This document shows positions 62,005-64,000 of a stretch of DNA of 64,000 bases, piece after piece. This DNA comes from an uncultured Planctomycetaceae bacterium (GTDB lineage: Bacteria > Planctomycetota > Planctomycetia > Planctomycetales > Planctomycetaceae), in the NCBI GenBank assembly GCA_937916515.1, contig CALFSX010000213.1, forward strand, positions 1 to 64,000, given 5' to 3'. The notes under the pieces are model-generated. The model was not told the DNA's origin. It made no database searches and saw only the letters and a program-made list of their open reading frames with translations. Made by a program: the position numbers and the translations under genes. Numbering within the stretch: position 1 is the first letter of the stretch; every line of letters begins with the position of its first letter.

Positions 62005-64000
62005 GTGAGACGCTCCCGCCAGTGTTTGTTGTTTGCTGTTCTGGTTTTGATGATTGGTTCGTCCACCGTCTTTGGCCAGTCGCCCGGCCTGAAACTTAAA
62101 CAGAATGATCACGTATCGATCATTGGCAACACAACTGCCGATCGTATGCAGCATCACGGATGGCTGGAAACTTACATTCACGCGTTGCACCCGGATTTGA
62201 ATCTTACGTTTCGCAATCTGGCGGTGCCCGGCGACGAATTGAAAACTCGTCCTCGTGAAGACAATTTTGGTTCCGCCGATGAATGGCTGACGAAGAACGA
62301 GACTGATGTCGTCTTCGCCTTTTTTGGTTACAACGAAGCACTGAATGGCCCAGACGGAATCGCCGGATTTCGCAAAGATCTGGGCGAAACAATCGATGGT
62401 ATGCGGGCTCAAAAGTACAACGGCGAGTCGGCTCCTCAAATCGTGATGTTTTCGCCGATCGCTCACGAAAACCTGAACAATCGCGATCTGCCGGATGGTT
62501 CAAAGAACAACGTCAATCTGCATCTTTATACTCAAGCAATGAAAGAAGTTTGCGGGCAAAAGAATGTGGTTTTTGTTGACCTGTTTGCTCCCACTTCCCA
62601 GCTGTATTCAATCGCGGAAAAGCCGCTGACGATGAATGGCATTCATCTGCTTGATCACGGCAACAAGGCTTTGGCGTCAATTATTACCAGTTCGCTGTTT
62701 GGCAAGGAACTGCCGGCAGTTGATGCTGGCATGTTGGATCGTCTGCGTCAGGCCGTGCTGGAAAAAAACTATTACTGGTTCAGTCGCTACCGAGTTGTTG
62801 ACGGATACAACGTGTTTGGAGGTCGCTCCAAGCTGGCATGGTTTGGGCAGTCGAATGCTGACGTGATGATGCGAGAGATGGAAATCTTTGACGTCATGAC
62901 GACAAACCGCGACAAGAAAGTCTGGGCGGTTGCTGCCGGTGGCGATCTGGAAGTGAAAGACAACAATCTTCCGCCAGAACTGGAAGTGAAGTCGAACAAA
63001 GAAGGCGACCTTGCGGACGGCAGTTTCTCCTATAAGACTGCGGAGGAGGGATTGGAATTGATGAAGCTGGACGAAGGCCTGCAAGCCAATGTCTTTGCCT
63101 CAGAAGCCATGTTTCCTGAAATGGTGAATCCCGTGCAGATGGCGGTTGATCCGGATGGCAGAATCTTCTGCTCTGTCTGGCCCAGCTATCCTCACTGGAA
63201 TCCCGTCGAACCACGTCGCGACCGCATTCTGTGCCTGCCTGATGACAACGGCGACGGAGTTGCCGATCGGTGTACGATTTTCGCTGACGAACTGAACAGC
63301 GTTACCGGCTTTGAATTCTGGGGAGGGGGCATGATTGTCGCCGCTTTGCCGGAACTGTGGTTCCTGAAAGATACCGACGGCGACGACAAAGCAGACGTAA
63401 AGATTCGAATTCTGCAGGGGCTTTCCAGCGCGGATTCACATCATTCTGCCAACGCGATGTCAATCGGCCCTGATGGATGGATCTATTGGTCTCGCGGGAT
63501 CTTTAACGTCGCAGCAATGGAAACACCGACTCGGACATACCGATCTGGTAGTTCGGGCGTTCACCGTTTTAATCCTCGCACGTTTGAAATGGAATTCCAT
63601 TTTCCGATTGGCCCGAATCCTCATGGCGACTTCTTCGACCAATGGGGCTATCAGTTCGCAAACGATGGCACCAGTGGTACAGGTTCCTATGTGAACATTG
63701 GCAAAGGTATCGGAAACAAACAGTGGTTTCAAAAGCAGTGGCGACCAGTTGCTGCCACCGCTTCATTGTCCAGTAGTCATTTCCCGGATCGCCATCAGAA
63801 CAACTTCCTGATCTGCAACTGTATCGGCTTTCTGGGAGTTCTGCAGCACGAAGTGAACTACAACGGGGCCGACATCACTGCCACTGCCGTGAATCCACTG
63901 TTGGATTCTTCAGATCCGAATTTTCGTCCTACAGATCTGGAAGTTGGTTCCGACGGCGCCTTGTATGTTTCAGATTGGGCCAATGCTTTGATTGGACATA
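62005..64000 (+). CDS. SGNH-like/membrane-bound dehydrogenase protein (truncated by window end)
   Basis: 665 codons are visible and the frame remains open at the window end. The GTG start is preceded by gaggtg and followed by a signal peptide (LLFAVLVLMIGSSTVFG). An SGNH-hydrolase-like domain (~25-235) reads VSIIGNTTADRMQHHGWLET, TDVVFAFFGYNEALNG and NGIHLLDHG; the block I Ser is replaced by Asn-Thr as in other planctomycete members. From about 340 it resembles the PVC-type dehydrogenase (VNPVQMAVDPDGRIFCSVWP, DDNGDGVADRCTIFAD, DTDGDDKADVK) with calcium-binding-like Asp repeats and a beta-propeller. Full members often end in a CxxCH haem domain, beyond this window. Confidence 0.8.
   Translation, partial: MRRSRQCLLFAVLVLMIGSSTVFGQSPGLKLKQNDHVSIIGNTTADRMQHHGWLETYIHALHPDLNLTFRNLAVPGDELKTRPREDNFGSADEWLTKNETDVVFAFFGYNEALNGPDGIAGFRKDLGETIDGMRAQKYNGESAPQIVMFSPIAHENLNNRDLPDGSKNNVNLHLYTQAMKEVCGQKNVVFVDLFAPTSQLYSIAEKPLTMNGIHLLDHGNKALASIITSSLFGKELPAVDAGMLDRLRQAVLEKNYYWFSRYRVVDGYNVFGGRSKLAWFGQSNADVMMREMEIFDVMTTNRDKKVWAVAAGGDLEVKDNNLPPELEVKSNKEGDLADGSFSYKTAEEGLELMKLDEGLQANVFASEAMFPEMVNPVQMAVDPDGRIFCSVWPSYPHWNPVEPRRDRILCLPDDNGDGVADRCTIFADELNSVTGFEFWGGGMIVAALPELWFLKDTDGDDKADVKIRILQGLSSADSHHSANAMSIGPDGWIYWSRGIFNVAAMETPTRTYRSGSSGVHRFNPRTFEMEFHFPIGPNPHGDFFDQWGYQFANDGTSGTGSYVNIGKGIGNKQWFQKQWRPVAATASLSSSHFPDRHQNNFLICNCIGFLGVLQHEVNYNGADITATAVNPLLDSSDPNFRPTDLEVGSDGALYVSDWANALIGH

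Overview
The window looks like chromosomal DNA of a planctomycete (Planctomycetota, Planctomycetia). The signs are family-level: a DUF1501 protein with a Tat signal, a DUF1080 (3-keto-disaccharide hydrolase) protein, a Gfo/Idh/MocA oxidoreductase with a Tat leader, several secreted PQQ/beta-propeller proteins, a receptor-like Ser/Thr kinase, a giant surface protein with an LEPR-XLL-like N-terminus, an SGNH-plus-dehydrogenase protein, and a solitary mraZ outside any division cluster. No tRNA, rRNA, CRISPR array, transposase or phage gene was recognised. Genus is not assigned.

Layout. 1-3.8 kb is an accessory, repeat-rich edge. It holds a damaged gene with an HESVH metallopeptidase motif, a pseudopilin-like protein, a secreted orphan, three copies of a ~200-bp element with inverted ends, 36-bp repeats and a long palindrome. 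3.8-13.2 kb carries mostly solitary genes: DUF1501, Ser/Thr kinase, trmB, a FabZ-like dehydratase, a HAD hydrolase, a trans-sulfuration PLP enzyme, a 56-residue DUF6800-like protein and a ComM/YifB AAA protein. 13.5-26.1 kb has a cupredoxin-like secreted protein, a 54-residue membrane protein, the 2773-residue surface protein, and an HlyD-type adaptor whose stop overlaps the start of rsmE. 26.6-33.2 kb holds mraZ, a one-TM hypothetical, and the minus-strand block rplY-pth-rpsF-ssb-rplI-dnaB, which lacks rpsR. 33.7-41.5 kb has a 1520-residue PQQ-repeat protein, a polytopic GT-C-like protein and a methyltransferase. 41.8-52.4 kb holds glgX, an operon of two membrane coiled-coil proteins plus a 42-residue membrane protein, a coiled-coil Zn-ribbon protein, a CobA-HemD fusion and three secreted proteins. 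52.6-57.9 kb has a KAS III-like enzyme, folD and a U32 peptidase. 58.2-59.9 kb is decaying: a SNF2 helicase remnant with several frameshifts, then a zinc-ribbon membrane protein broken by an in-frame TGA. The window ends in an oxidoreductase and a truncated SGNH/dehydrogenase gene.

How genes work together. The only classical operon is the translation/replication block, interrupted by a strong terminator between rplI and dnaB. The most system-like unit without a known function is the operon at 44.6-46.3 kb, whose reading frames abut or overlap. Most other genes are monocistronic, as is common in this phylum.

Most unusual observations: (i) a dispersed ~85-90-bp repeat carrying a GGGCTTCGCCC hairpin lies in the same orientation after three genes, touching or nearly touching the stop codon in two; (ii) both metallopeptidase-like domains of the giant surface protein have lost the zinc-binding motif; (iii) the in-frame TGA in the zinc-ribbon protein; (iv) solitary mraZ; (v) the SNF2 remnant, where a 17-bp insertion can be identified exactly. 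No wholly new defence or mobile system could be demonstrated.
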